A DNA stretch of 64,000 nucleotides from Anopheles merus (Eukaryota > Arthropoda > Insecta > Diptera > Culicidae): positions 36,894,499-36,958,498 of the forward strand of contig NC_054084.1 of the NCBI RefSeq assembly GCF_017562075.2, written 5' to 3'. The stretch's first letter is position 1; the number at the start of each line of letters is the position of its first letter. Made by a program: the position numbers and the translations under genes. Below are positions 48,926 to 62,499 of this stretch, one piece after another. Below the pieces are notes generated by a model, which saw only the letters and a list, made by a program, of their open reading frames with translations, ran no database searches and was not told the origin of the DNA.

Positions 48926-51900
48926 CGGGGATGTATAAGCCCGCTGCGCAAAGCGATCGAAAACTTGTCAGGCACTCGCTCAATGAAGCTAGAGAGCAAA
49001 AACCAATAACGATAAAGCGAGGTGAAAGGGAAAAGAGGGGAGAAAGAAAACGTGGGTGTGAAACATTTCTCGGCCATTATCATTTTTGCGCCATCACGGT
49101 CGTGTACCGGAGCTTTTTTGTCAAAAAGAGACAAACACATACAGCGCGCTCTCTCGAAATACCGTAAACGCTTCAATCGATCAAGAGCTTCGATCGGTTC
49201 TTCGGACGTTTCTGCTCGCTTTCTCGATCGGTTTCGGCGGAAAGCGAGCTAGAAAGCGAGCTCAAAAACTGCTAGATTTTGTTGTGCGGGAGCCCTTAGT
49301 CTACGAAGCGTTTCATCGCTGACCTTAAACGCTTCCGGCTCAGCTTGATGACGCTTCAGCTTTAAAGAATGTAATTTAATTTTGCGTTTTAAACGTTGTG
49401 AACCACTGTGATGTTGTTACAGGACTTTTCAGTCCAATAAAACACTGCGTAGTGATTGTTGCAGTATTAACAAAATATATGTAAAAATTGTCTGGAATGT
49501 ATGGTTTATACTGCATCTGGTTTGAATAAAAGTTATGTGTATGAATATGTTTTGTTTTTGCATAATTTGGCTAAACAAAACAAGCCGTGCCGAATCTGAC
49601 AGCTGTGCAATCGAAGGCGAAAATTATGTTATTAAATTATACAAAGTAGCTTACGCCATCTGATGTGTGAGAAAGTGGTATATACCGGTGTCTATTCAAT
49701 ACGATTATTGTTATAAAAAAGGGGGCAGTTGTTTATTGGACTGGTAGACCCTGTATGGTGGTTACTTAAAGTCGTGTGAGACCCATCAAACCGTCATTTC
49801 ATGCTAAAATCATTTTATTTTATACCAAAGAAATGAAAACGCTTGAAGCCTAAGGACCTCAACGGCTAAAGACCTAGCTATGGGGCGCCTCTCGAGCGCA
49901 AATTCCGACTGTAAATCGATTTTTCTTTAACATTTATTTTCTACGAATTCATTAATTCACAGTCAAATATTGGTGACTTTCACAATTAAAATATTTTCAC
50001 AATTTGCTCAGTTTGCAAAGTGCAATAAATTGCAAGCTATAGCTTGTCATGCCATTAGAACAGAACTAGACGACACGGATTACAAACCGTGAGCTGTTTT
50101 GACCACTCCAGGAAAATCTTTACATACCTTCAACGCAATGAATTATACATTTCTTCTATGAACATCTAATCTGAAGTGAGGTGTGGTGGTTCTAAGTGGT
50201 TCCACTCATACAATCGCTTATATTTGATAGTAGCAGTAACTGTAGTAAATGAATGTAAGTCTCGTTAAATGTTAACCATCACTTGAATCGTTTTAGATGT
50301 ATCCTAAAACACATCACCAACGTGGAACACATCTGAGAACGCCTCTAGCAGTCGCTCAAGAGCCACGCTGGTGTTGCCTTAGAATGACCAGTAGTCTTTT
50401 ACATTCATCCACCGCCTAAATGTCCCAAATGACATTGAGGTACGCAAAACGTATGATCGGGCCAGTCCTACCATTTCTGCCGTGGCGTAGCTTTTGAGGG
50501 CGAGGAAGTTAGATACACACTACATGACATCATGGCGTGCGCTACTACTACAACAAACGCAACGCAGGCAACAATACTCTCTCTCTCTCTCTCGCTCTGT
50601 CATGCCTTCATACCAACTACTCCAACCGCGCACACGCCCTGATGAATGTCGAATTTGAAACGTTTCGGAACGGGGAGGACTGGATATGCTACGTGGCCGC
50701 CCAGTACGAATACCGAATGACATGCTAAACAGCCCAATTCCAAAGCCTCTCTAAGCGGCATACACACCTTATTACGATCGAGGCGGCGGCACCGGCACTG
50801 CACACACCACGGCTGCACGGCGAAAAGCATTACATTCATGCTGGCCCGGTGGAGTTTGGTGTTTAGCTGTTCCTACCAAACCCACTCAATTCGGAAACCA
50901 ATTTCGGCGGCCAAAATTCGCATACAAAAAAGGTGCCAGCAGTAGGCACTCAGTAGGCGTTAACGGAACTATCCAAATGGCTGTCATTAAAAAGGGGCAG
51001 AAGCAACAGCAGCCGCACCAGCCAAAGGGGCATTCTCGTCGTTGCTTTACCAATCGTTTTCCGTCGTTTTTCGGCAATTTGTTACACTTCGCATTGCAAA
51101 AGGTGTTGAGATTCGGTGCCGAATGAATGTAACACCGCGCTTGAAAATGCGTTCTCCGTGGCGTTGTCGACGGTTGAAAGCGCGATTTGCCATTGAAATT
51201 GATGACGTAGATGAGATGTTTGAAAGCGATACTTCGACTCCAGCATTGCATTACGAGGCACAATAATGTGTGATAAACGTTTACAGATTTAGCAACGGCT
51301 TCACTGTGACTAATCCATTTCGATACAGGACCACCAAAGGAACATCTAGAAGCGTTATAAACAAACACACAAAAAGAAAAACGAGATCCACGGGTATTTT
51401 AAATACTCGTACATATATCGGAGGCATACTGATGCTCGATCGTGGAAGTGCATTTTAAATGAATTTATTAGGATTCTAAAATCTTACATTGCACAATAAC
51501 TGTCAATAGTGAACAATCTCCAAAGGTTCAGGGATCTTCAGGCATGGTTTTACTTTCACATCATGAGTATTGTGATTAATGAATTGTGGATGTTTCATGT
51601 TGCTTTTTAGATTCAAAATTTATAGGATTTATTACGTGTTTTTGTGTAGAGTGAGTTTTATATGACGCGAATTGAACTTTACAGCAACCTTTTTTGACAA
51701 GCCCATTGGAAATTCTCATTGAATTATAAAATCTTCGAAAGCTTGAAGAGCAATGGTGATGAATAAAGGATAATTTAATGCTAGTTTCCACTGTGTTTAA
51801 ACTATCCGTAAAGGTTTTATTTTAGCTTTGTTTGTTTTATTTTAGTTGAATTATGTTTATGTATCCAACGGTTCGAGATTTGTTCAATAATGACAGTTCA

Positions 51901-54900
51901 ACTCAAGACAACTTCGCAAGACATTTCCTTAGTTGAAAGCCCGCAGAAATTAAAATTGATCTCATCTCAGTGCATTTGATAATTATTTTCAACCAACTTG
52001 TGACTAAAAACTCACAAGACGAATAGTGAAACAAAGATAAAAATAAAGCTCCAAGCAAAGGGACACTGCAGTGAACACTCTCGTACAGATGCTTACAATA
52101 TGCAATACAATAATTGAAGACACACAATCTGTTCATTAGCAATTGGCCTAAAAAGTTCGCTTTCAATTTTAAACCCACCACTCGTCCACGGAACAGACTA
52201 CCAAAAAAAAAACATCCGGCCAACTAAGAGTGGACCGACCGGCGCGTTGTACTCTTTTGCATGATTTCTGCCATTTTTTGTACGTGCGATTTTTTTTTTT
52301 GCCACAAAAACCACCGCTCCTCTTCATCGCAGGACATTCTTCGGCGGCTAAGCCGCGATACACAAAAGCGAGAGCGCGCGCACCTGTCTCCTCCGAACGG
52401 CGACGTCACGAATTCGGGTTGCATGTACCAGCAGGACCGCGCGGCGATACTACGCTGCGCGCCGCTGGAATAATGAACTAAATTACGGGATCCTCAGCAA
52501 ACCCACTCGAGAACATTCAACGAGCAGCATAAGTACAGTTCACGTACGTACAGCCCCGATATCATATCCCATTGGGCCCGTTACTTGCTTTCCCGATGCT
52601 GCGTCCCCTGCACTCACTCAAGCGAAGCACAACGTCGAGAAAACCTGACACTCTTCCGCTCCTCTGCGTCACCGTGGAAACAACGGCCATGCAGGAGTAT
52701 TTTTCGGTGTCCCTTCCCAGCCACATCCACATCCACATCCACACCTGATTATGATGATGATGGACTTCTTATGTAACTCTTCTCAAACCCTCACCTTCTC
52801 TCCCCATCACTTAACCGCCGCTGCATGACATAGCAGCAGCAGGCTCTATCCTTCTCAAGTTTCCCCAACGCGGGTTGGGCCGAATGTTGTTTTCATCCTC
52901 CTTTCGATACGTTCGGACCGGATGAAGAGTAGCCAGCGCGCAAAAGCAGCACTCTACCCCCGCTAACCCAAACCCAAGCATCATTCATCCAAGCCTCATC
53001 CAGATTTCTGCCTACAAGAAGGCTACAGCAACAGGAAAGAATACACAACACATGAAGAATGCGCTGCTTGACGCTGCTGCACGTGCACACGAATTTTGTG
53101 CAACTTCAAAGCGAAACGAAGAATAATCGCTCATTTTCTTCCTTCTCTGCTGTCCTTTCTACCGGTAGGACTTCCCTCATCTGACACACACACACACATA
53201 CATCAATGTAATCGCACACATTTTTGCATTTGTGTAATTCATTTCAATCCATAAGCTCAATGGACTGTTTCGTCCATCCCGGTTCGTCTCTTAATATATA
53301 TTTTTTATTTTATGGTTCTTTTGGATTGTTAAAAAGATCTTTTAATAGATCAAATAGAAACCCCTTGTACATTGACAGTATCGAACATTATGTAAAAAAA
53401 TCATACATGTATTGAATAGAGTAGCTGCAATTGTAGATAACTGGATTATTTTACAAAACATGGTAAAAAGTGAAAAAACGATTGGTGGACCCGTCTTCTC
53501 CGTCGTATCAGTATCAAGTTAGCAACTAATTATCAACACCACAGCGCCACGCTACTCATTCCACTAAGCGAAAACACTAAGTACACAACCAACAACCCAG
53601 GCTAGGGCTCTGGTGAGTGTAAATGCTTCAGCCAAGCAAAAGCACAGCAAAAAAAAAGAAAGATGAAAACAGCGCGTAAAACAATACCATAAAATTGAGC
53701 TTTATGAGCATTCAATGAGCGCAATTAATTTGCAAAGATGCGAGAGCTTCTTTGTTTTTGTTTTGTTTTTGCTTCATCTGCAGCATGACGGTGTGCTTCC
53801 TTTCACTGAAACATGCACACCTAAGCGCACAAGCACCATCACTGCGCTTTGAATGCACATTTCACATCTTTGCCAGCCGCCAGCGGGTTTTCACTATCTT
53901 TGGCAAGTACAGTCATTTTTTTTAAATGGTGAACAACACAGCTCCATAACACACTAGCCGGCGTTGGAAGTACTTTTGATATCTAAACTTTCCAATCGAA
54001 ACGAGCGCAAGTGAAATTAAAAGCAATTTTCCTCTCGCTGCGCAAGATTTGCATTCAACCGGTAACCGGACAACTCCGCTTCTGCACCCGCTGGACGAAA
54101 ACCGAAGGAGAACAGTTTCTAATCTACGGCTAAAGAAATGAATTGTTTTACTCGGTAAAGGATACAAAAATGCAAAGAAAGTGACAGTGAGATTCATTTC
54201 TAAGCGGCAGAACCAAAACGTTAACACTAAAGCAATAGAATTTCGAATGGAAAATAGATTGCAATCAAACGAGGTAAAACTGTGAGAAATTGAACTGATT
54301 TACCTTTAAAATTGAGCAAAATTTGAATCACGAGTAGAATCATGGAAATAATCTGGAAAATACATACTCAGCTCCAAGTGTTTGGTGGTCAATTACAAAC
54401 TAATGATTTGCAACTTTGGAAATTAAAGCACGTTACAATTGCAACTCAGAGATTCCAAAATAATTTGCCATCATTTTCCAACGACGTCAATTTCTATTAA
54501 TGTCTACTGCTTCAATCATGGGGTGGCACGATGATTGTGTAAGAAAATTGAAACCAATTTCCAACCGCTTTTTCCTAGCACAAAACATCCGCCAGAGAAA
54601 GAAAGACCAAAGACCATTGCATCGGATATCTCGGTGACAGCAGCACTGCACGTTTGAAGTTTCAGCAAACCAGTTACTAGTCGGCAATGGGTACAGCATA
54701 ATTTTTGCGCAAACATGTTGCTAACTGTCCTTGCCTCAAACCCGTGCCGTAAAATATTAATCTCCCGACTGCAAGTGAATCTATTTTTGCAACCGTACCA
54801 GAGGTTAAAAGTTCATCGGTTAAATGATAAAAATTAATAAATAAAGGAACAGGGAGGTGGAGTACAGAAGTTCACGCCTTAAATGCCACTGACCTACCAG

Positions 54901-55409
54901 AGCACAAATCAATACTCAATTGGAAAAGCATTTGCATGCGATTGAACGAGACCATCAACCCGAAACACAACAGTGCCATTGCAGCAGCATGCAACCGAAC
55001 ACAACAATTTGCAACAAGTTCCATTCATTACATGAAAGCAACGTAATGAACCGCTGACATTCGCCAGGAAACGTGCTAAATCTGCGTGCTTGATAGCTTT
55101 CACACGGATCATGCGTAATGATCTGTGTAATGCGGTAGGACTGATTGGAAAAATTAAGTGCACGCACTAGTTGGCAATTATTGGTGGTAGAAATAACCAC
55201 CCAAGAATAACAGCAACATGATGGCAAGTTTGTATCGAACTCGCGTCACAGTAGTAGGCTATTGGCCTCATATTTTGTAGCGATTGCACTGCATTTATTT
55301 AATGGAAAAATGTAATTAAATGTAACGAAGCACTAAGACCTTCCTCGATTTTTATCAACTCCTCTTCAGTTTTCGTGAAAAAAATTGTTGCAGTAGAGGT
55401 TTAGCATCA
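48926..55409. other. Non-coding stretch, no gene seen
   Basis: Long intron-like DNA. A minus-strand donor-like GAAG then GTATGTAAAG occurs at about 50125-50134; a weak acceptor 43 nt earlier would give a segment with stops in all frames. Small CT (50577-50598) and CACATC (52722-52743) repeats are present. A plus-strand donor word (CTG then GTGAGTG) at 53610 has no partner. Confidence 0.4.
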
Positions 55410-56028
55410 TACAGGGTTTACCTAGCCAATCCGGCATCGTCAAAGCGTTATCGGCCGCCGTAAATACTTTTTCGGGCGACGTAAACCCTCAATTGGGCAC
55501 TGTCATTTCTATTCGGGCCTTGTGAAGTATGAATCGGGCAAAGTACAGAATGAAAGCGTCCTACTCTTGAAGGTGTCAAATCGGTCGATCCGGTGTGTTT
55601 GATCCATCAAGTTGTTTAAAAATACGTATTTTGCACGTTGTTTAACTTATTATGTATTATTTTAAAATGTTCACCTAATTAAATCACCAAACATATTATA
55701 TTTAAAAAAAATATATAAAACCAAATTGCATTGTGCGGGTTTGATTAAAAATTTTAAAAAAGGAATTTGAATAATTTTTTATGTAATTAAACTTCAAAAT
55801 AGTGAATTTTCTTACATATCAGTTAAACTACTCGCAAAAAAGTATTATTTTACAGCTAGCAGCAACATATAAAGTAGGCCCAATTCATTCTGTACTTTGC
55901 CCGTTTCATACTTCACAAGGCCCGAATAGAAATGACAGTGCCCAATTGAGGGTTTACGTCGCCCGAAAAAGTATTTACGGCGACCGATAACGCTTTGACG
56001 ATGCCGGATTGGCTAGGTAAACCCTGTA
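55410..56028. mobile_element. MITE with 143-bp nearly identical inverted arms, TA duplication
   Basis: The element is 55412-56026, flanked by TA on both sides. It begins CAGGGTTTACCTAGCCAATC and ends with the exact complement. The arms (55412-55554 and 55884-56026) are 143 bp each and differ at only two positions, so the insertion is young or the arms are kept alike by gene conversion. The 330-bp centre is AT-rich and has no transposase frame. Within each arm the word TCGGGC recurs, and AGGGTTTAC is mirrored by GTAAACCCT about 70 bp further in, so each arm can also fold on itself. TA duplication and CAGGG ends point to Tc1/mariner-mobilised MITEs. Confidence 0.85.
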
Positions 56029-56088
56029 TTGTTATAGAAAAAATCGATGGGACGCAGCTGGAAGATGTTAAACCGGTTCACGTACTAG

Positions 56089-56331
56089 GGTGTCATATCG
56101 AAATTCAACCGAAATTCTGCTAATATAGACGCATTCAGTTTTGGCGTCATTGCTTGCCACTGCGGAGCCAATTGCCTGCGAATTCTGCTTCCTGATAAGT
56201 TGGTTCATGTTTCCCAGGAACTATTTAACTGTTTGGCCGGTTGCATCGATATCCAGGCCAAGCTAACGCACCAATGCACATTGGGCAAACGCCTGTATAA
56301 AAATCGAAAAACCATCTTTGTCGCAGATTAA
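56089..56331 (+). pseudogene. Open frame without start, possible coding relic
   Basis: Directly right of the MITE, 80 codons are open between a TAG at 56086-56088 and a TAA at 56329-56331, with no ATG. The middle (SFGVIACHCGANCLRILL, then KLVHVSQELFNCLAGCIDIQ) uses many C- or G-ending codons and looks more protein-like than its AT-rich surroundings. The family is not recognised. It could be a fragment of a retrocopy, a transposon gene or a missed exon, but I find no acceptor or donor that fits, and runs of this length arise by chance. Confidence 0.18.
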
Positions 56332-57382
56332 CACCATAAACATTTTCTTAAAATAGATACTTAAACTTAGTTGAAACCAAAATATTTTACGTTTTTATCT
56401 TAAACTTACTGTGCTATAGGCCATCAAACTACAAACTTTGTGTTTTTTGTCCCAAATTTGAGCTATTTTTCGATTGAACATAAACCATAATATTTTAGTA
56501 CATGATTGTTAGATTTTGATAATTAATGTGTTGTTGGAAAGGTTTTTTGTCATACTTTGATGTTATGTATGAATATTTGGCAAAAACTTGTTTTTCAAGT
56601 TCATAAATGATTGAAAACCAAACATCTTTGCTGAATTTTTGGATATTTTCATTTTGGAGAGTGATTTTTTTTTTTATGATTCGACTCGATTTCACTCGCG
56701 AGTCGTATATCATAAGAAAGATCCACATTTTTCCTAAGTTTTGTCGTTAAAATTAGCTGCGACCATCTGCGACCCCAAAAATTATTAAACTTTATCTTGA
56801 AAATAGCGCGAGCGATTTTGACGTGTTGTTGTATGAGCCATACACCACCAGTATCCAACTACCTGTCATAAACGGGCATTTGAAACAAACAGGCAAAAAC
56901 AAAGCTGAGGAGAGTAAAAACAGTTCAAAAAAGGTCGCAAGATAGGAATCAGCTTTTTTCAAACCCAACCATGAAAAACACAAATTTTCTAGTGCCTAAT
57001 ACTTTAAAAATTCATTTTCAGTAAGAAAATTATTCCGCCTTCGTATTAATTCCTAACAATTGTTGTTAATGCTGTTGACTACTACGCATTAGTACAATGT
57101 TGTGAGCGATAATTATTATTTCTTATTCGCTGTCTTGACGATTTTAGTATACGACTGCCCTGTATAGTAAGAGCAATTGTATAGAATGACGAAAAACTGC
57201 AATAGCACGAGAAATTGATTTTTATCCCGGCGTTTGTATGGCCGTTGCCCACTGTGCAATGTAGCCACAATTCCCTCGGTCTTCATTTTCAGCTTCAAGT
57301 CGCTGAGGGTCGTCGGCTATTAGGAACGGCGTTCCTTCGATGTTCTGATTGTTGTGTAATAGTGTCAAGACTACGGGATGGC

Positions 57383-57824
57383 GTTTTCAGTCTAGATTAT
57401 TTTAGCCTCAAAACAAGAATTAGATTCGAGTACCTGCTCGAAAAGATGGAAACAAGGTGGTGTTTTCATTTATCCCAAGGTGCATTAAAGATATCAGGTG
57501 GCGGAATCTAGTATCAAAATGTATGTAGACCAAGGTGTCTCATAGCATATTTTTATAACCCAATTTGAACGCCACTTTTTGACAGGACGGGTAAAAACTT
57601 TGGCTCAAACAGGCTTTCTGGTAGCTTGAAGAATACACAAAACATTCTTACAATCTTCATTCAGAAGCAGAAGCAATAAAAATAAGCCTTTTAAATACTT
57701 ACACCTTGGGATAAGCCCACCTGTATATTATAACCACTTTGATAACTGCTTGAAAACTGCTATAAAATGCAAACAGCTGACAGGCTGAAATTTCAGCCTA
57801 CGAACTTAAAACGAAAAGGGGCCC
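57383..57824 (-). mobile_element. Inverted-repeat DNA element, copy 2 (truncated, reverse)
   Basis: The reverse complement matches most of the element at 33087-33624. Shared landmarks include the 18-bp palindrome AGGCTGAAATTTCAGCCT (57783-57800), a GAATACACAAAACATTCTTA-like block, and the TCTAGATTATTTTAGCCTC block at the left. About 90 bp of the other terminus are missing, so this copy is truncated. Both copies share a short open frame coding FSLDYFSLK-like residues; that reflects DNA homology, as neither copy has a longer open frame. Confidence 0.65.
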
Positions 57825-58983
57825 ACGGTTAGAATTTGACTGATAGAGGTGTCAAATTTTGTCTGCTGACTCATGGGATACTATTATTCACAGTGCAATT
57901 TACGGTTCGTCAGTGCAGGTTAAGATAAAACCATGAAAAAACGACAATTGGTGTCCATTGTTTATAATGCAAACGATATGAAAAACGCAAATAGATCTAA
58001 AGAAAACTCATCATCTTGATATATAGTTCATAGTTCAAATTAACGTTCCCAAATCATTCATACTCCTCAACGATACAAGAGTGGTTTTCCCGAAACGTAG
58101 TTGAACGCAATTTGCATCAACTTACAAGCAGCACGAATAATGAACTTTCCTCCTTTGCAACCGCCAATGAGATGCAACGTCTTCAGCTTCAGTTTTCAAA
58201 GATCAATAAACCTTCCCTTACTGCACACAACCTACGAATTTGTGTGTGAATTCTAGCGCATGGGTGCAACAAGACTCCGAAAAAAAGCCACAAGAGACTG
58301 CATTCAAACATCTTACCATCTTGCAGCGTGCGCTCATTAGTGGTAGAAAACAAATATTAGCACGTCAAAGACAAGCGCTGGGTGGAGGATTATTTGCACC
58401 TAATTTGCAACCGAATCCTCTCCATCGTCGCTTTACACACATCGCTCATACCAGGGGGAGGGTAAATACGCTGAAGCGTTCTGGCAAACACACAGATCAT
58501 ACAGATTACTGATATGTGAAGGCAAATACGCAGCAGTAGCAGCAGCAGCATACACCCATACCCGGTCGGGAGTTGCTTGCCTAATCATGGTAGGTAAACC
58601 ACGAGGGAGTAATATTGGTGAAAAAAAACCCTCCGATCACCACAAGGGTTGAAACGTGATGCAAAAATGCATTACATTACCCAACCCCGCGTTTGATGCA
58701 CTATACAGTGTTTGTATCTGTGGGAAGAGGCATGCGATTAGGAAGATACCAGCGCGATTGCGAGAGCATCAACTCGGTTGCTGATGAGTTGTGGTTTCGT
58801 TCTCCGATTCTCACACACGAGAAGGCTGCATATATGCGTGTGCCACGATTGCCAAGAGATCATATAGTTTCCAGCATGGCTCTTATTAAAATATGCACAC
58901 ACGGCACGGCCAAGGCACAGGGCGGAGGTTCCGTTCCTGGAAACTGCGAACGCTTGAAAAAGGAGGAAACTAATTTCCCAACG

Positions 58984-59003
58984 CAGCAGCAGCAGCAGCA
59001 GCA
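58984..59003. repeat. CAG trinucleotide tract
   Basis: Six to seven CAG units inside DNA with no supported exon. Confidence 0.8.
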
Positions 59004-59899
59004 CAGCACCCAGAACACACCATAGCCAATGTGCATATTGTGCAATTTTGTGCAACTGCATCACGCCGCTGCGGTTAAGGTGTTATTGCGCCGGGTTGCA
59101 TTATATGGACCTCTTCTGCTCCCGCGGTTTCCTCGTTCCTTCGCACATACACAAACACGCACAAAGCTTCTACACCATCAACCCGGCAGTCGTTCTTATC
59201 CAAACGGTGCCTCCTCCTCATATCTGGGCGCCGAACGGAACCATGATACACGATACACAAAATGTGCGGTAGCGAGCGCTGGGCGATGCTTTAGGACAGA
59301 ACAAAATAAACACAAAACATAATCACAGCCGCGTGGCGCGTTATTAGAGGACTGGTGGAGGATATTATGTGCGAGCATTCCAGCAAGATGATACAAACGC
59401 TACCTAAGACATCGGGGTTGGCAAAGGCAACGTGAAGGCGTACGATAAGAGGAAAAGCTTTCTTCCAACACGAACACAACAGAGCATCGAACAAAAGGCC
59501 AAAACAAGAAAGAAAAGGAAAGGAAAACCACTCTGCATACACTTTTTGATGAAGGGAACATCTGGAGAAGAGTTTTTTTTGTTCGCAACAGATTAGCGTC
59601 TTGTTAGTAGGATGTTTTATGGGGAAATAGTAGAAACAACAACAACGTCATGCCTTTATTATACGTGACACAAGCGTTGAGCTTGTGCAATTAAAGCTAA
59701 ATTAATTTCATTTTCATGTTCAGACGTTTCGATGAAATTGTAAAAAAAAAGAAAACACGTGTAGATCAAGTTGATCCAATTTGTTTAAGTATTAGCAGCA
59801 AACGAAGAACAATGTTGAGTATAATTTTCGCTAGCCTAAGCATAGATTATTCCACGCTTATAACGCAAATCAAGCGAATTAAAAACCATTCCATCCAAT

Positions 59900-60830
59900 A
59901 GCTATCAAACTCAAACGCTCAAACTCAACGCTCTTCCAGCTCCTGTCCATGTGGTTACGTCCGCTTTGACGGCTGGCTGTGTGTGCGGCGTTGTTGCCCA
60001 CGTAGATCATTTGGGGTTGAAGCTGGGGAGCGCTTCAAATCTTGTTCCCATCGCTCTTCCCCCGAACGCTCACCCTCGACCAGGCGAAGAAGCCAATCAT
60101 CCACAGCGCAAAAGGTAGCATTAAAACCGTGTCTTTCGCAGCGGCCCTACCAACACGCACACACAACTACCGCCCATGGTGTAGACAAACTACTACACCG
60201 CTAGTCGCGCCGCGCTACACACTCATGACGATTACTACCACTATTCTAGCAGTCGAGCTATCGCGTATGCGTGTATACACGGGCCGCGAGAATCGCAGCC
60301 ACCGCGTGAACTAACCACGGACACACACCGGTAGTCGCACACAGCCTGCCGCAGCAACAAACTTGCGCTGGCCGCGCGCGCTCGCTTGCAAGAGTGTGTG
60401 AGTGTGTGCGTCAGACTACATCACCGTACACTACATCAGCGGCAGCCCCAACCTAAACCATCGACCTTGCGGCACAGGTCCTTAACACGGTTTTGTGCTC
60501 CGAAGTTTCTCCCTGCCGACACAGCGGAACAACAACGGAACGGAACACAACGTCGCATCATCAGATACAAGAGACGAGGTACCAAAACACACCTCTCTAT
60601 TGCGTCTTGCGGGAAGATTCTCTCTTTCTCTCTCGCGTTCGTTCGGTCGTTCTTTCTTGCCTCGCATCATATGGCCCCACCGTGTCAGTCAAGGTGGGCC
60701 AAACCAGCGCTCGAGCAGGCAACGAGAGAACCAGTCCGCTGGGTCGGCCTCAAATTGCTGTACGGCAGAGTTGTCAAAACACGGTTTCTAACAGCATGGA
60801 ATATAGCATAAATCATCGTTCCTAGTCGTA
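59900..60830 (-). other. CpG-richer block, possible alternative first exon or enhancer
   Basis: CpG and GC rise sharply compared with the AT-rich flanks, with GCGCGC words at 60360-60400 and many CG dinucleotides to 60800. On the minus strand an initiator-like GGTTAGTTC lies at about 60310-60320, with no clear TATA box or downstream element. Three overlapping plus-strand frames of about 100-140 codons have arginine-rich, unrecognisable translations. I see no confident exon. Confidence 0.2.
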
Positions 60831-60852
60831 AATTGGTAACTGACTACCCAAT

Positions 60853-60985
60853 ACAAGGTTTTTCATATCATCTGATAAGGTAGTCATACTTTCTGGACTC
60901 TGTGTGACATTAGCTATACATACGTGCCTTTTTCGTGATTTAACATGAAGACATAACGGTGACAAGCTGTCCAGAAAGTGTGCTA
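60853..60985 (+). mobile_element. Short TA-flanked inverted repeat, copy 1
   Basis: The core 60883-60983 lies between TA dinucleotides and is bordered by ACTTTCTGGAC and its complement GTCCAGAAAGT. Similarity to the copy at 63402-63517 starts about 30 bp to the left, at ACAAGGTTTTTCATATC, and includes the exact shared word CTCTGTGTGACATTA. There is no coding capacity. It fits a small mariner-type MITE. Confidence 0.5.
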
Positions 60986-61234
60986 TAACAATATGCACCG
61001 CTAAACACCCATGTATAATCGATATAATATCATTACAACTGATGTTTGAAATTGGGCAAAATGTAAAGACTTTTTACTAATCGTGAAAACTATTTGTTTG
61101 ATTTCTTGTAAAAAGTGACTTTGGAGCTCAAACAACTACCTAAAGAAGGTAATAAATTAGGTTAAAACATTATCTTGGTGTCAAGCATATGGTTTAATAA
61201 CATCGAACTATTATAACCAGCAATTGCTTTATAG

Positions 61235-61685
61235 TAGAGATGTACGCAATGAGTAAAATTATAGGGCCAACTATATGACTCGAGTATTAGAGTAAAAGTG
61301 TCTAAAATGCTGGTTTTATATTATGATCCGCGTTAGATAACTCGATTTGTGTCTGGCATGTCATATTTAACTGAACGAAGAACATTTGCATTACCTAACT
61401 GAAACGGAGACCGCTTGTTGCCAAACAGCTTTCCGTCAGGTAAAAGCTACGGAGAGCGTTTTGTTTTACGGTTTCGTTTCCGTTCGTGTAGGGTGGGTTT
61501 TGTTTGACACTTTTATGTTTGAATGAGATAATCGGCCCTTATATGTGTGAGTTGAATCTAAAGAATGTATGGATTCAACTCAGCATCAAGAATGAACACG
61601 AATCATTTACTTTTTTAACTTTTTTGTAAGACTCAAGCTTAATTTGAAAATGAATGAGTTAAATTCCCGAACGAGTCGATCTCTA
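61235..61685. mobile_element. Probable decayed hAT-like MITE
   Basis: The left end TAGAGATGTACG and the inverted right end TAGAGATCGACT share eight leading bases. The interior carries ATGAGT/AACTC-type words in both orientations and a perfect 10-bp stem, GAGTTGAATC/GATTCAACTC, at about 61552-61587. I cannot find a matching 8-bp duplication, so the boundaries and class are tentative. Confidence 0.35.
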
Positions 61686-62499
61686 GTAGACCCTCAGAGC
61701 AAGCAGTGAACCCGAAGAACGATCACAGTTATGTAACGTTGAGAAAAATATTGATGATGAAAATACTAAATATCTACATATTGATGAGATTACACATTAT
61801 TACAAATATATTCAAATTATCGTTTTATACAACACCAAATTAGACATAGTCATCAGACATACTTAAAATTGCCTGTGTAATACAAACAACAGTCAGTAAT
61901 TTTGGCAACTGGTCGTTCTAAGGGCGAAAAACATTAGTGTTTGAAGTTTCCTAGTTAACTTTGTCGTTATCTAACAAGTTACAACTAGGATAAAAGCTAC
62001 ATAATGTTTCCACGCAGTCAACATCAAACAAATCTTTACCGACAGCTCTGCTGTGTTTGACATCCCTGGCGGCCAGCGTTTTTGGTGTCTCGTCGATTTC
62101 CTGCTTGCTCTGTTCGATCGCAGTTCGTTCAGATTTCTTACGCGAATAGGTGGCCTAATCGCGCAAGGCTCTTTTTGTATTCTAAGCTTGGCATATTTTT
62201 GCCCTCTTCTTTCGTGCCACATCTCACATCTCAAAAACGATTCTAGAGACAAGAGGCAAGCGTTAAAAAAATAAAGCTGATGATGAGCGATGACCAAAAT
62301 GGAACGAAAACCATTGTACCGCAAAATGGTCGTACAGTTTGTGAGTGGGAATTTGATGTTCTCGGTTCTCGGGCGATTTTTTCTCGTCTTTTTTGCCATT
62401 GACATGCGGTCACCACCACTTTGCCACAAGCCTTTTAGCAGAGCAGAGCCTCGGGAAAAGATCGCTAAAGTGAAATAGAAATACAGCAGCAGGCTGTAA

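Noticed and set aside
33407..57511. A short shared peptide FSLDYFSLK in the 33.5-kb and 57.4-kb elements
   Set aside because: It reflects DNA similarity between the two element copies; neither has a longer open frame and substitutions do not favour silent changes.
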